From positions 1-64,000 of the forward strand of contig CAMCMB010000035.1 in the NCBI GenBank assembly GCA_945875845.1: DNA of 64,000 nt. The letters run 5' to 3'. The position numbers were made by a program, and so were the translations under genes. The DNA is from Pirellula staleyi DSM 6068 (GTDB taxonomy: Bacteria; Planctomycetota; Planctomycetia; Pirellulales; Pirellulaceae). Below are positions 45,773-55,304 of this stretch, piece by piece. How positions within the stretch are numbered: the stretch's first letter is position 1; every line of letters starts with the position of its first letter. The notes beneath the pieces are model-generated. The model was not told the DNA's origin. It worked only from the letters and a program-made list of their open reading frames with translations, and did not search any database.

Positions 45773-47248
45773 ATGAATTTGCCAAACAACGTGAACATTG
45801 AATTCGATCCGAGCTTACCGAAAACCGAACTTCGACGCCAATTCTTAAAGTCTTTGGCCGCAGCCAGCGCCGCAGCGATGGCTGTCCGAGAGCCTCGATT
45901 ATTGTTGGGGGCGGATCGTGAACCGATCGATCACCCGCGGCCAACAGCCGACGCTTGTATCTTGCTTTGGATGGGCGGGGGCATGGCGGCTCCGGATACT
46001 TTTGATCCGAAACGGTACGTGCCATTCGAAGTTGGCGTCCCCGTAAAAGAGGTCGAAAGTACCTTTCCTCGCATCGACACCGTCGTCGATAACATCAAGA
46101 TCACCGAAGGGCTTGAGAATATCGCGCAAGTGATGGATCGCGGCACGTTGATCCGATCGCACGTCTTGCCGGACTTGGGCAGCATTCTGCATTCGAGACA
46201 CCAGTATCATTGGCACACAGGCTACGTGCCGCCTCAAACGGTCGCTTGTCCACACATCGGAGCTTGGATGGCGCGTGTCCTGGGACCTCGCAATCCAGTC
46301 ATCCCACCCTTCATCACGATCGGCCAACGGCTAGAGGGAGTCGGCGAATCGGAAGAGCTCAAGGCCTTTACGACCGCTGGATTTCTCGGCAGCGAGTTCG
46401 GACCGATGGTCCTGCCCTATCCAGAAGTAGCCGCTCAGTCGGTTCGACCACCCAAAGGTATGGAACCCGGGAGGTTTGACAATCGATACAAGCTCTACCA
46501 ACGCCTCATCGACCAAAACCCTCACCGCGAGTTCATGAGTGACTATCAGCAACAATCGATGCTCCGGTCGATGGACAACGCCTATCGATTGCTCAGTTCC
46601 AAAGATCGGGCGGCGTTCGATATCTCGCTTGAACCTAAGGAGAGCTATGCCAAATACAATACCAGCCAGTTCGGCCAAGGCTGCCTTCTAGCCAGACGTC
46701 TCGTTGAGGCTGGTGCAAGATTCGTTGAAGTGACCACGGAGTACGTTCCGTTTCTCAATTGGGACACACACGCCAACGGCCACGAAACCTTGGTACGTAT
46801 GAAGAAAGATATCGACCAACCCATAGCGCAATTGGTTCGAGACTTGGATGAGCGTGGATTGCTCGACCGAACCTTGATCGTACTCGCCAGTGAATTCAGC
46901 CGGGACATGATCATGGAAGGTAAGCCGGGTTCGACTGCGAACGACCAGACCACGTTCCCTGTCGAAAAGTTGCAAGAGATGAAGCACTACGGTCAGCATC
47001 GACACTTCACGGGCGGTTCCTGCGTGCTGATGTTCGGCGGTGGCATCAAGCGAGGGTCGCTCTACGGCGCTTCTGCGAACCAGCGTCCGTTTGTTGCAAT
47101 TGAAAATCCGATTAGCGTCATGGATCTACACGCAACCGTCTTGACGGCTATGGGGATCAGCCCCAAGACAGCGTTCGATATCGAAGGCCGTCCGTTTTAT
47201 CCAACCGAAGATGGAAAAGGCAAATCGGTGAGCGACCTGTTTAGTTAG
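45773..47248 (+). CDS. DUF1501 family protein, Tat-exported
   Basis: Starts at ATG 45773 (MNLPNNVNIEFDP); a GTG 30 bp upstream is also in frame. The 491-residue product has a twin-arginine motif, RRQFLKSLAAASAAAMAV (21-38), so folded export by the Tat route is likely. The mature part carries the sulfatase/alkaline-phosphatase-like DUF1501 fold: LLWMGGGMAAPDTFDPKRY near the start, HQYHWHTG, WDTHANGHETL and VLASEFSRD, which hold the probable metal ligands. DUF1501 proteins usually pair with DUF1549/DUF1553 cytochromes; here the partner is the divergent cytochrome fusion. Function in the family is unknown. Confidence 0.92.
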   Translation: MNLPNNVNIEFDPSLPKTELRRQFLKSLAAASAAAMAVREPRLLLGADREPIDHPRPTADACILLWMGGGMAAPDTFDPKRYVPFEVGVPVKEVESTFPRIDTVVDNIKITEGLENIAQVMDRGTLIRSHVLPDLGSILHSRHQYHWHTGYVPPQTVACPHIGAWMARVLGPRNPVIPPFITIGQRLEGVGESEELKAFTTAGFLGSEFGPMVLPYPEVAAQSVRPPKGMEPGRFDNRYKLYQRLIDQNPHREFMSDYQQQSMLRSMDNAYRLLSSKDRAAFDISLEPKESYAKYNTSQFGQGCLLARRLVEAGARFVEVTTEYVPFLNWDTHANGHETLVRMKKDIDQPIAQLVRDLDERGLLDRTLIVLASEFSRDMIMEGKPGSTANDQTTFPVEKLQEMKHYGQHRHFTGGSCVLMFGGGIKRGSLYGASANQRPFVAIENPISVMDLHATVLTAMGISPKTAFDIEGRPFYPTEDGKGKSVSDLFS

Positions 47249-47269
47249 TCGAGCGATGGTTGTTGGATG

Positions 47270-48625
47270 CTACTTGGCGGTTGAGATCTCAACGGCTATT
47301 TCTTGCGATCCTCGCAGGAACCGCATGGGAACGGAACGTCCTTTCTCGACTTGATTGATTGCGTAAGCGATAACGTCCGTTTCACGCAGCAAATCGCGTC
47401 TGCCATCGTATTCGACCAAGACATCATTTTTGACAACCCCTGCTTGCTTGGCTCGATCGTGAGGCGCGAAAGCACCGACATGTTCGACCAAAAGAGATGT
47501 CTTGTCCGAGGCGATTCCAAGCGACGCACGCATTTCATCCGAAATGGGTTTTAAGAACATTCCGCCTAGCCCTATTCTGCGAAGCCCCCACGTCGAGGCT
47601 CGCCAGCCGATATCCTCGCGTGGTCGCCAACCGGAATCAAGTTTGAGATTCAATGCAACGGTTTTGTTGTCGCGTGTGACAGTGGCTACGATTGGTCCAC
47701 CATCGCTGGGGAAATGGTTCAGAACCCATTGAACATCCGCAAAGGAGAGCATCGGTTGGCCCGCAAGCAACTCGATGCGGTCCCCTTTCTGGAAACCGGC
47801 AGCTTTGGCCGCAGACTTGTCAACGACACTCTCAACGGTCGCGCATTCTTTCGGATCAAGAATCAATCCGATGGTTTTGGGATGCGGATAGGGAAAGAGC
47901 AACGACTCCGGCAGCTTGCCGTCTTGGGCCCAATAGTGCTCGCGCAATGCGTCTCCGATTTGGTGACAATGAATGCAGCTCTTAACAACGTTCCCTTCGT
48001 AGTCGAGTTTCGCTGTGTACTTGGATGCAAGCGTAGGAAATTTTTCAGGGGATGCAAAGAGAGGTTTTTTGGGTTGTTTGTTCAGCAGCGAGACTCGATT
48101 GGCTGGGTAGTCGCGATGTAGTTTTAAAGTTGCCTGCATTGCTTTCCCAAGTCCTTCCACGGAGACATCGTTTTGCCACTCGGTTCGATGCGAGCGAGTG
48201 CCGTAGCGGCCGTAAAGCGTTCGATCTGCGTTGAAGAAAAAAACACCAAAGGACTGGTCGGTATCAAATTCAAACAACGACAGGTCCAAGCCGTTGGTTC
48301 CCACAATACGCACTCGAACAAAAGACTTCATCAACTGCTGGAGGGCTGGATCCGCCTCGACCAAATCGTCATCCAGCTTGACGCATTCCTCGCAGGGGAT
48401 GCACCGCAAGATTACCATCAGAGGTTTTCCGGACTTGGTCGCTTCGGCGAACGCGGACTCCAAATCGTTGTAGTACCAAAGTCCAAGCGATTCGAATTTG
48501 CGCTTATCCCCGCGCACTTTCTCCTCGCGGCTCTGAGCGGATGCGAACGGTGCGGACGCGATGACCAGCGCCATGAGGGACACGAAAGAAACAAGCGCTG
48601 AAACGCGACTCAATCGAACTCGCAT
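47270..48625 (-). CDS. Exported thioredoxin-like / CxxCH / PDZ protein
   Basis: ATG 48625 (MRVRLSRVSALVSFVSLMALVIASAPFASA) provides a signal peptide and 451 residues; the open frame reaches 48814 without start support. After a linker, about 45-175 form a thioredoxin-like domain with CIPCEEC (about 75-81), a variant of the CxxC redox site. A CIHCH motif (about 225) is a candidate covalent heme site, and two PDZ-like domains follow (about 265-340 and 370-450). The combination suggests a periplasmic redox or electron-transfer protein tethering partners by PDZ domains. It is convergent with DUF1501 and separated by 269 bp from the amidohydrolase genes. Confidence 0.85.
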   Translation of the reverse strand: MRVRLSRVSALVSFVSLMALVIASAPFASAQSREEKVRGDKRKFESLGLWYYNDLESAFAEATKSGKPLMVILRCIPCEECVKLDDDLVEADPALQQLMKSFVRVRIVGTNGLDLSLFEFDTDQSFGVFFFNADRTLYGRYGTRSHRTEWQNDVSVEGLGKAMQATLKLHRDYPANRVSLLNKQPKKPLFASPEKFPTLASKYTAKLDYEGNVVKSCIHCHQIGDALREHYWAQDGKLPESLLFPYPHPKTIGLILDPKECATVESVVDKSAAKAAGFQKGDRIELLAGQPMLSFADVQWVLNHFPSDGGPIVATVTRDNKTVALNLKLDSGWRPREDIGWRASTWGLRRIGLGGMFLKPISDEMRASLGIASDKTSLLVEHVGAFAPHDRAKQAGVVKNDVLVEYDGRRDLLRETDVIAYAINQVEKGRSVPMRFLRGSQEIAVEISTAK

Positions 48626-48894
48626 ACGAACCTCTCGGATTGTGGCTTGGACACGGATGGGCGACGTTTCATGATAGCAGAGAAAGGAAATGCTTTTTGT
48701 CGTTTTCTCCACGAAATACGCTGCGCAAGATGTTTCACCCGGAATCGCGCAGTCACAGAGCGAGTCCTTGGGTTCCCAACGGCCTTCGTCGCTCGTTGAA
48801 AGGGTCGGTGACATTGGATAGGTTTGTGATTATCTTGTTACCAACTTCCGAGAGAGTGTGATTTGCGAAATATTTTTGATGAGAGGGATTCGAG

Positions 48895-50637
48895 ATGCGA
48901 TTGTGGTTGATGTCTGTCGTCCTTTGTGCGGCTGTAAGCCCGTGCTGCTTTGCTCAGGAAAAGAAAAGGGTTTACTTCAATGGCGACATCATTACGGTCG
49001 CGGGGGACCAGCCCGAGTTGGCGGAGGCTCTTGTCATTCAGAGTGGAAAAATTGCTTTCGTCGGCAGACGAAACGAAGCACTCGGAATGGCTGGACCGGA
49101 TGCAGAGAACGTCGACTTGGGTGGGCGCACGTTAACGCCCGGATTCATTGATGCTCATGGTCATCTCCTGATGGCCGCTCATACTTTGTTGGATGCCAAT
49201 CTCACCGGGGTCAAGGACATCCCCGAACTGCTGGCGCGACTGCGGGAGCATGCGAAAGAGGTTCCCGAGGGGGACCGGATTGTTGGGATGGGATATCGAG
49301 CGGAGCAAATGGTCGAGAAACGACATCCGACGCGCGAGGAACTCGACTCCGTTAGCACCACTCGCCCCATTGCGATCTCGGATGGTTCGGGGCACCATGG
49401 CGTCATCAACTCAGGAATCATGAAAGAGCTGGGAATTACGGCCGCAACGCCAGATCCAGAAGGAGGCGTGTTTTTCCGCAAGCCGGGGTCACGCGAACTG
49501 GATGGCCATATTGCGGAAGCGGCTACTATGCAGGTGGTGGCATCACGGCCCTCGCTGAAGGCTGAGCAAATCCGCAAGGGAATTGGACTCGCTGTTGCTT
49601 TGTGGAAGTCCCAAGGTCAGACGACAGCGTGCGAGATGGGGCTCGGTTTGAGCGGCGATGATATCGATATCGTCTTGACGATGATCGAAGAACAACTATT
49701 GCCGATCGACCTGGTCATGTTTGCCAAAGAATCCGCCAGCAAAGCCATCTTCGATGCCGGTTACCAAGTGGCAAGGCGATTCGCTGCAGGTGAAAGCGAC
49801 AGCCAAAAACTGCTCGCTGCGCGGCCCGGTCTCGATGTTCGTTATATCCATCGAGTTCGATTGGGGGGCATCAAAATTTGGATGGACGGCAGTATTGATA
49901 CCTGCTTTATGTCCCAGCCCTTTCGCGTAAATCCGCCGGGTGTGACAACTTCGGGATACCGTGGAATGCGCGTGGACCCCCAAGAAACAGTGCTCGCGAC
50001 CGTTGAAAAATACTGGAAAAGCGAAAAGCAAATTGCGGCTCACGCCATTGGGGATGAGGCCAATGAGCAGTTTCTCCAGGCTTGTGAAGCCGCGATGAAA
50101 AAATGGGGGCCAGCGGATCATCGGCCCATTTTCCAGCACGCGCAAGTGCTGCGCCCGGATCAAATTGCCCGGATCAAAAAGGTAGGTGGCACACCGAGTT
50201 TGACCGCGGCCGGGATCTATCCGATGGGAGATTATATGGCGGAACTTCTGGGCCCCGAACGCGAGCCTTGGATTGGTGCGGCGAACTCCTTTGTGCGACA
50301 ACAGATGCCTTGGACCATTCATCACGACATGCCAGCTGGGGTCAGCCCGAGTTTGATCTACGCGATGTGGAACGTCGTGAATCGTCAGACTCGATCCGGC
50401 CGCGTGCTAGGTCCAGAGGAACGCGTGAAGCCCTACGAGGCCCTGCGCTCGATTACCATTCATGGGGCCTATCAATTCAAGGAAGAGAAGACGAAGGGAT
50501 CGCTGGAGGTCGGAAAGCTAGCCGACTTGGTCATCCTCGATCGCAATCCGCTGAAAATCCCCCCCGCTGAAATTAAGGAAATTCGCCTACTTGCAACCAT
50601 CAAAGAAGGTCAGATCGTTTACCAGGCCGATCAATAA
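48895..50637 (+). CDS. Exported YtcJ-like amidohydrolase (first of two)
   Basis: Amidohydrolase-3 (YtcJ) family metal hydrolase of 580 residues with a signal peptide (MRLWLMSVVLCAAVSPCCFA). The small beta-sandwich domain VYFNGDIITVAGDQPELAEALVIQSGKIAFVG leads into the HxH metal motif of FIDAHGHLL (His88, His90). Further ligands are expected in AHAIGDEAN (about 385) and IHHDMPAG (about 480), and the end reads GKLADLVILDRNPL. The substrate (amides, imides or formamides) is unknown. A closely similar gene begins 28 bp downstream, suggesting a tandem duplication transcribed as one unit. Confidence 0.9.
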   Translation: MRLWLMSVVLCAAVSPCCFAQEKKRVYFNGDIITVAGDQPELAEALVIQSGKIAFVGRRNEALGMAGPDAENVDLGGRTLTPGFIDAHGHLLMAAHTLLDANLTGVKDIPELLARLREHAKEVPEGDRIVGMGYRAEQMVEKRHPTREELDSVSTTRPIAISDGSGHHGVINSGIMKELGITAATPDPEGGVFFRKPGSRELDGHIAEAATMQVVASRPSLKAEQIRKGIGLAVALWKSQGQTTACEMGLGLSGDDIDIVLTMIEEQLLPIDLVMFAKESASKAIFDAGYQVARRFAAGESDSQKLLAARPGLDVRYIHRVRLGGIKIWMDGSIDTCFMSQPFRVNPPGVTTSGYRGMRVDPQETVLATVEKYWKSEKQIAAHAIGDEANEQFLQACEAAMKKWGPADHRPIFQHAQVLRPDQIARIKKVGGTPSLTAAGIYPMGDYMAELLGPEREPWIGAANSFVRQQMPWTIHHDMPAGVSPSLIYAMWNVVNRQTRSGRVLGPEERVKPYEALRSITIHGAYQFKEEKTKGSLEVGKLADLVILDRNPLKIPPAEIKEIRLLATIKEGQIVYQADQ

Positions 50638-50665
50638 GAAATCAATAAGAAACGGATTAGAGAAA

Positions 50666-52423
50666 ATGGCGTGGAATTCTATGTTGAGGTTATTTGAACG
50701 ATTGTCGCTGTGCGCTTGGTGGGGATTAGCCCAGGTAACGCTCATGGTGCTTTGTCCGGTTTTGCTCGCGGTTCCTCAAACGGGTGACGTGCTTTATTCG
50801 GGGGGTGATATCCTCACAATGCGTGGGGAAGCCCCAGAGATGGTCGAAGCATTGGTCAGCAGGGAGGGACGGATCGCCTTTGTCGGCACATTGCGTCAGG
50901 CGGAGCAACAGCTGGTCGGCGACGCCAAACGGGTGAATCTCGCTGGCAAGACACTCGTCCCCGGGTTCATTGATGGACATAGCCACCTGCTTTCGCATGC
51001 CGACGGGTACACGCAAGCAAAACTGAGCCCTCCGCCGATGGGCAAGGTTTCATCGATCGATGAACTTGTGCAGCAACTGCAGTTGCTCCAAGCGGAGCGA
51101 AAACTTGGGCCGGGCGAATGGATCGTGGGCTCCGGCTACGACCAGAACTTTCTGAAAGAAGCAAGGCATCCGACTGCGGACGAGTTGGACAAGGCCTTTC
51201 CGAATAATCCCGTCGTTGCGATCCACTCCTCGGGACATATGCTGGTAGCGAATTCTCTCGCCTTTGCCAAAGTAGGAATCGACTCATCGACGGTCGATCC
51301 TGAGGGGGGGATGATTCTCCGCCGACCGGGATCGCAGGTACCTGCGGGGTTGGTGCAGGAGATGGCGATGGCCGTGTTCTCCGACTTCGCGAACCCAGCC
51401 AGAGAGCTCCAGGTGGATCTTGCGCTGATTCGAAAGGCAGTCGATCATTACGCAAGCTTCGGCATAACGACGGCAGCGGAACATTTGGTCATGCCTCAGA
51501 AGATGCCCGTCATTCGTGCTGCGGCCGAGCAAGGCTTGTTCCCCATCGATGTCGTGGCTACGCCGGTATTCACGATGACAGAGCAGCTTGTGGCGGATCC
51601 GAAGTTTCAGTGGCGCAGGTACCACAAGGGGCTTAAGTTCGGTGGCATCAAGGTCGCAGTGGATGGATCCCCTCAGGGTAAAACAGCCTTCGTCACCAAG
51701 CCCTACTTCACTCGTTCCGAAGGGAGCAATATTGAAAATCGCGGTTTCGCGAACATCGCACAGGCTGATCTTGAATCGCTTTTTGCACTGGCCTACCGAC
51801 ACGGTGTGCAAGTCTACGCACATTGCAACGGAGACGCTGCAATCGATATGGTCATCCAGGCGCATCGTTCCGTCATGTCGGGATTGAACCAACCCGCTTA
51901 CGATCACCGAACGGTCATCGTGCATTCCCAGATCATGCGGCCCGACCAGTTAACCACCTACCAAGAACTAAAACTGTACCCTACGTTTTTCACGAACCAC
52001 GTCTATTATTGGGGAGAGACTCACCGTGCTAATCTAGGCGAGGATCGGGCCCGATTCATTAGTCCCCTTCAAAGCGCACGGCTCAAAGGAGTCAAGGCGT
52101 CGAATCACACAGACAATGCAGTCACACCAGTTGACCCTTTGTTTCTGCTTTGGACCTCAGTCGCACGAGAAACGCGAACTGGCGATGTGCTCGGTGCGGC
52201 GGAGAGGGTCACGCCCTACGATGGACTCAAAGCTCTGACCGCAGATGCTGCGTACGAATATTTCGAAGAGACGGAAAAGGGCACATTGGAGATTGGCAAA
52301 CTGGCGGATCTGGTGATCCTGGATGCGAATCCTATTAAGGTTTCCCCCAATGCGATCAAGTCGATCCAGGTGCTGGAAACGATCAAGGCCGGAAAAGTGG
52401 TTTACAAGCGAGGGGATCGATGA
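50666..52423 (+). CDS. Exported YtcJ-like amidohydrolase (second of two)
   Basis: Paralogue of the preceding gene with the same domain order over 585 residues. ATG 50666 (MAWNSMLRL) is preferred; MLRLFERL at 50681 is possible, and the open frame from 50591 overlaps the first gene and is unlikely. A hydrophobic N-terminal segment implies export. The HxH site is GFIDGHSHLL (His105, His107 from this start); FGGIKVAVDGSPQG, AHCNGDAAIDMVI and IVHSQIMRPDQ follow. Here the last motif, SNHTDNAVTPVDPL, replaces the HHDMPAG of the first. The stop codon overlaps the start of the next gene (ATGA), so translation is coupled. Confidence 0.9.
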   Translation: MAWNSMLRLFERLSLCAWWGLAQVTLMVLCPVLLAVPQTGDVLYSGGDILTMRGEAPEMVEALVSREGRIAFVGTLRQAEQQLVGDAKRVNLAGKTLVPGFIDGHSHLLSHADGYTQAKLSPPPMGKVSSIDELVQQLQLLQAERKLGPGEWIVGSGYDQNFLKEARHPTADELDKAFPNNPVVAIHSSGHMLVANSLAFAKVGIDSSTVDPEGGMILRRPGSQVPAGLVQEMAMAVFSDFANPARELQVDLALIRKAVDHYASFGITTAAEHLVMPQKMPVIRAAAEQGLFPIDVVATPVFTMTEQLVADPKFQWRRYHKGLKFGGIKVAVDGSPQGKTAFVTKPYFTRSEGSNIENRGFANIAQADLESLFALAYRHGVQVYAHCNGDAAIDMVIQAHRSVMSGLNQPAYDHRTVIVHSQIMRPDQLTTYQELKLYPTFFTNHVYYWGETHRANLGEDRARFISPLQSARLKGVKASNHTDNAVTPVDPLFLLWTSVARETRTGDVLGAAERVTPYDGLKALTADAAYEYFEETEKGTLEIGKLADLVILDANPIKVSPNAIKSIQVLETIKAGKVVYKRGDR

Positions 52424-53514
52424 AGCGTCCCGCCGTTGGACTCTGGCTGGTTGTCTTGGGGTTGATTGGGTTGGGTGGGTTCATTCCGACGCGCTCTGAG
52501 GGGTGCCCCGCTTGTGTGGGTCCCGGTCGTCCCAAGTTGACGCTGGTTCAGCAACTACTGGATAGCGATCAAGCGGTCGAGGCGGTAGCGACTGCCCAGC
52601 CCGGCGTATTCCAAGTCGTATCGGGGATCAAAGGCGATCTCGCCGCAGGTCAATCGATCGAGCTTGACATTGACCAACGACCGGCCCTGTCTCTAGCGCA
52701 GGGGCAACGCGTTGTTCTTGGGCGATACGGCCTCGCCAAGCGGTGGACACTATTCGGGCAAATCACAGCCGGTCGATCCGATTGGTTGAGGAAGATCTCA
52801 GGGCTGAAGAGGACAAGCGAGTTGGCGGAAGCGGATTGGAAGGATCGGATCGCTTTGTTTCTTCCTTATTTAAACGATGACGATTCGTTGGTTCGCGGCA
52901 CTGCCGTGGGTGAAATCGCGAGGGCCCCTTATGCAAGCATGCGAAGTGTGAAGGGTCGGCTCGAACGCGATCAACTGCTTGCCATTTTGTCACGCGCATC
53001 GGAGACCGAGCGACCCCTGTTCTACCTGCTCTTGGGAGTCGTTGGGGCAGAAGAGGACGAGGGGGTGATCGATGATCTGTTGACGATCCGTCAGCGGCAA
53101 CATGGAGCCGATAATCTCGCCGCTTTGCTGGTTGCCAAGCTAGAAATCAGAGGTCCGGGCTGGACCAAGGAATTGTCGCAGCGGTACCTTGCCAATCGAG
53201 AAGCGACGGATGCGGAAAAGAACGCCGCCTGTATGGCGCTGAGCATTCATGGGGAAAGTCAACCACAGCGGTTTCGGGATTCGGTGGTGGAACTCTACGA
53301 TCAACTCTGCATGGAAGGAGTGCTTGTGCCTGCCATGCTAGAGGATTTGACAGCTTGGAAGCGGTGGGAGTTCAGGCCTCGAATGGTGGATTTACTTTCG
53401 AGGGAAACAACGCCGCGGGGGACTAAGGAAGCGATCCACAAATACATAACGGCTTGCGAGGCGGCGGAACGGATTCCGCTGGGAGTGGCGATCCAGGAAT
53501 CCTCCCGCGAGTAG
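52420..53514 (+). CDS. Exported hypothetical protein, coupled to amidohydrolase
   Basis: Overlaps the amidohydrolase stop codon by 4 bp (ATGA), a strong sign of co-translation. The 364-residue product starts with a signal peptide (MKRPAVGLWLVVLGLIGLGGF...) ending before EGCPACVGPGRP, where Cys might be a lipidation or disulfide site. The first ~130 residues are beta-rich; the rest (about 130-364) is helical and HEAT-like, with phrases such as LFLPYLNDDDSLVRGTAVGEIARAPY. No family is assigned. Genomic linkage suggests it works with, or is anchored near, the two exported amidohydrolases. Confidence 0.8.
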   Translation: MKRPAVGLWLVVLGLIGLGGFIPTRSEGCPACVGPGRPKLTLVQQLLDSDQAVEAVATAQPGVFQVVSGIKGDLAAGQSIELDIDQRPALSLAQGQRVVLGRYGLAKRWTLFGQITAGRSDWLRKISGLKRTSELAEADWKDRIALFLPYLNDDDSLVRGTAVGEIARAPYASMRSVKGRLERDQLLAILSRASETERPLFYLLLGVVGAEEDEGVIDDLLTIRQRQHGADNLAALLVAKLEIRGPGWTKELSQRYLANREATDAEKNAACMALSIHGESQPQRFRDSVVELYDQLCMEGVLVPAMLEDLTAWKRWEFRPRMVDLLSRETTPRGTKEAIHKYITACEAAERIPLGVAIQESSRE

Positions 53515-53538
53515 GAACCATCCCACAAGGAATTCCAG

Positions 53539-55304
53539 CACTGACCTTGTGTCAGTGGGAGCAAGATTGAACAGCTAGAACGACAGCACCGAAACCACCG
53601 CTGCTTTCCATCGCATGAGCTCTCCATCGACCTTGCATCGATGGAAGCACGACTCGTTTAGCTGGTTGAGTCATTCCGTCCACTGACGCAAGGTCAGTGG
53701 GGCGGTGGACGTCGGTGTCTGTGATACGGAGTCTAGCTTATCCGTCATCGGTCCACCGACTCAAGGTCGGTGGAGCCGTCGAACCTTCAATGGGCCACAA
53801 CCGGGAGGGGCCACCCATCTATTTTTTGAGGCCTTTTTTGCGTTCGCTCGATTGGAATAGGTAGCGAACAGGGCCACCCCCAACTTGGCCGGCATGCCTA
53901 GATGGATGGCTCCGCGGGTACCCTAATTCGCTTGACGAAGTCGCACCCAAACTCGCCGGGCCACGCACCTGCGAGAGCCACCACTACAATGGCTCGACAA
54001 GCATAGATGGGTGGCTGCATGGGAAGACTTCTGAGCCAGCCGCGAAGCAGGCTGATTTTGCCCCTCATGACCTTGTGTCATGGGAAGCAAAGTTTGGTCG
54101 GCTAAGAATCCATCGCCGTGAGGCGGTTCGAGCCCCCTCATGACCTTGTGTCATGGGTCGCTCAAGTTTCTCACGTCGCCGAGCCAGGAAACTTTCTCAC
54201 CCATGTGGCAAGCACATGGGGGCCGTGACCGCTGCGCGGTTTTGGCTGGGTTTAGCTGACCAAACTTGCTGTCCAACGACACAAGGTCGTAGGGGCAGAG
54301 ACCGCTCGCTGCGCTGGCGTTGCATGTAAACAGCATCACTGAGCAAGCTGTCAGCTGGCTTGCGGATCACTCAGTCAGCTGGCTTGTCGATCACTCAGTC
54401 AGCTGGCTTGTGGATCACTGAGCAGCTGGCTTATCGATCATTGAGCCAGCCGCGAAGCAGGCTGATTTTGCCCCCCATGACCTTGTGTCATGGGAAGCAA
54501 AGTTTGGTCGGCTAACAATCCATCGCCGCGAAGCGGTTCGAGCCCCCTCATGACCTTGTGTCATGGGTCGCTCAAGTTTCTCACGTCGCCGAGCCAGGAA
54601 ACTTTCTCACCCATGTGGCAAGCACATGGGGGCCGAGACCGCTGCGCGGTTTGGCTGGGTTTAGCTGACCAAACTTGCTGTCCAACGACACAAGGTCGTT
54701 GGGGCAGAGACCGCTCGCTGCGCTTGCGTTGCATGCAAACAGCATCACTGAGCAAGCTGTCAGCTGGCTTGCGGATCACTCAGTCAGCTGGCTTGTCGAT
54801 CACTCAGTCAGCTGGCTTGTGGATCACTGAGCAGCTGGCTTATCGATCACTGAGCAGCCGCTTGTGGATCACTGAGCGACTGGCATCTCGATCACTGAGC
54901 AGCTGGCTTCTCGATCACTGAGTCAAGCCGCGAAGCAGGCTGGTTTTGCCCCTCATGACCTTGTGTCATGGGTCGCTCAAGTTTCTCACGTCGCCGAGCG
55001 AGGAAACTTTCTCACCCATGTGGCAAGCACATGGGGGCCGTGACCGCTGCGCGGTTTTGGCTGGGTTTAGCTGACCAAACTTGCTGTCCAACGACACAAG
55101 GTCGTAGGGGCAGGAGCGCTCGCTGCGCTTGCGTTGCATGCAAACAGCATCACTGAGCAAGCTGTCAGCTGGCTTGCGGATCACTCAGTCAGCTGGCTTG
55201 TGGATCACTGAGCAGCTGGCTTCTCGATCATTGAGTCAGCCGCGAAGCAGGCTGGTTTTGCCCCTCATGACCTTGTGTCATGAGAAGCAAAGTTTGGTCG
55301 GCTA
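53539..55304. repeat. Hairpin and satellite repeat array
   Basis: A non-coding array with three nested levels. (a) At least twelve short hairpins with core GAC-CTTGT-GTC or GAC-ACAAG-GTC and variable outer stems, e.g. 53539-53557, 53680-53700, 53752-53774, 54066-54082, 54273-54293, 54474-54494, 54682-54702, 55088-55108. (b) A 22-24 bp satellite GATCACTGAGCAGCTGGCTT in blocks at about 54340-54445, 54750-54925 and 55155-55235, with different copy numbers. (c) Higher-order units starting at GAGCCAGCCGCGAAGCAGG-type phrases at 54033, 54443, 54920 and 55233 (410, 477 and 313 bp long). It lies between the exported-protein gene and the truncated helicase gene. Long open frames inside it are repeat artefacts. 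Confidence 0.9.

Noticed and set aside
54490-55184. Open frames of 60-143 codons inside the hairpin array, some nearly identical to each other
   Set aside because: They exist only because the same repeat is read several times; no start signals and no domain character.
53539-55304. CRISPR array
   Set aside because: The repeats are of unequal length, form nested blocks, and the sequences between them are themselves repeated; there are no unique spacers and no cas genes.
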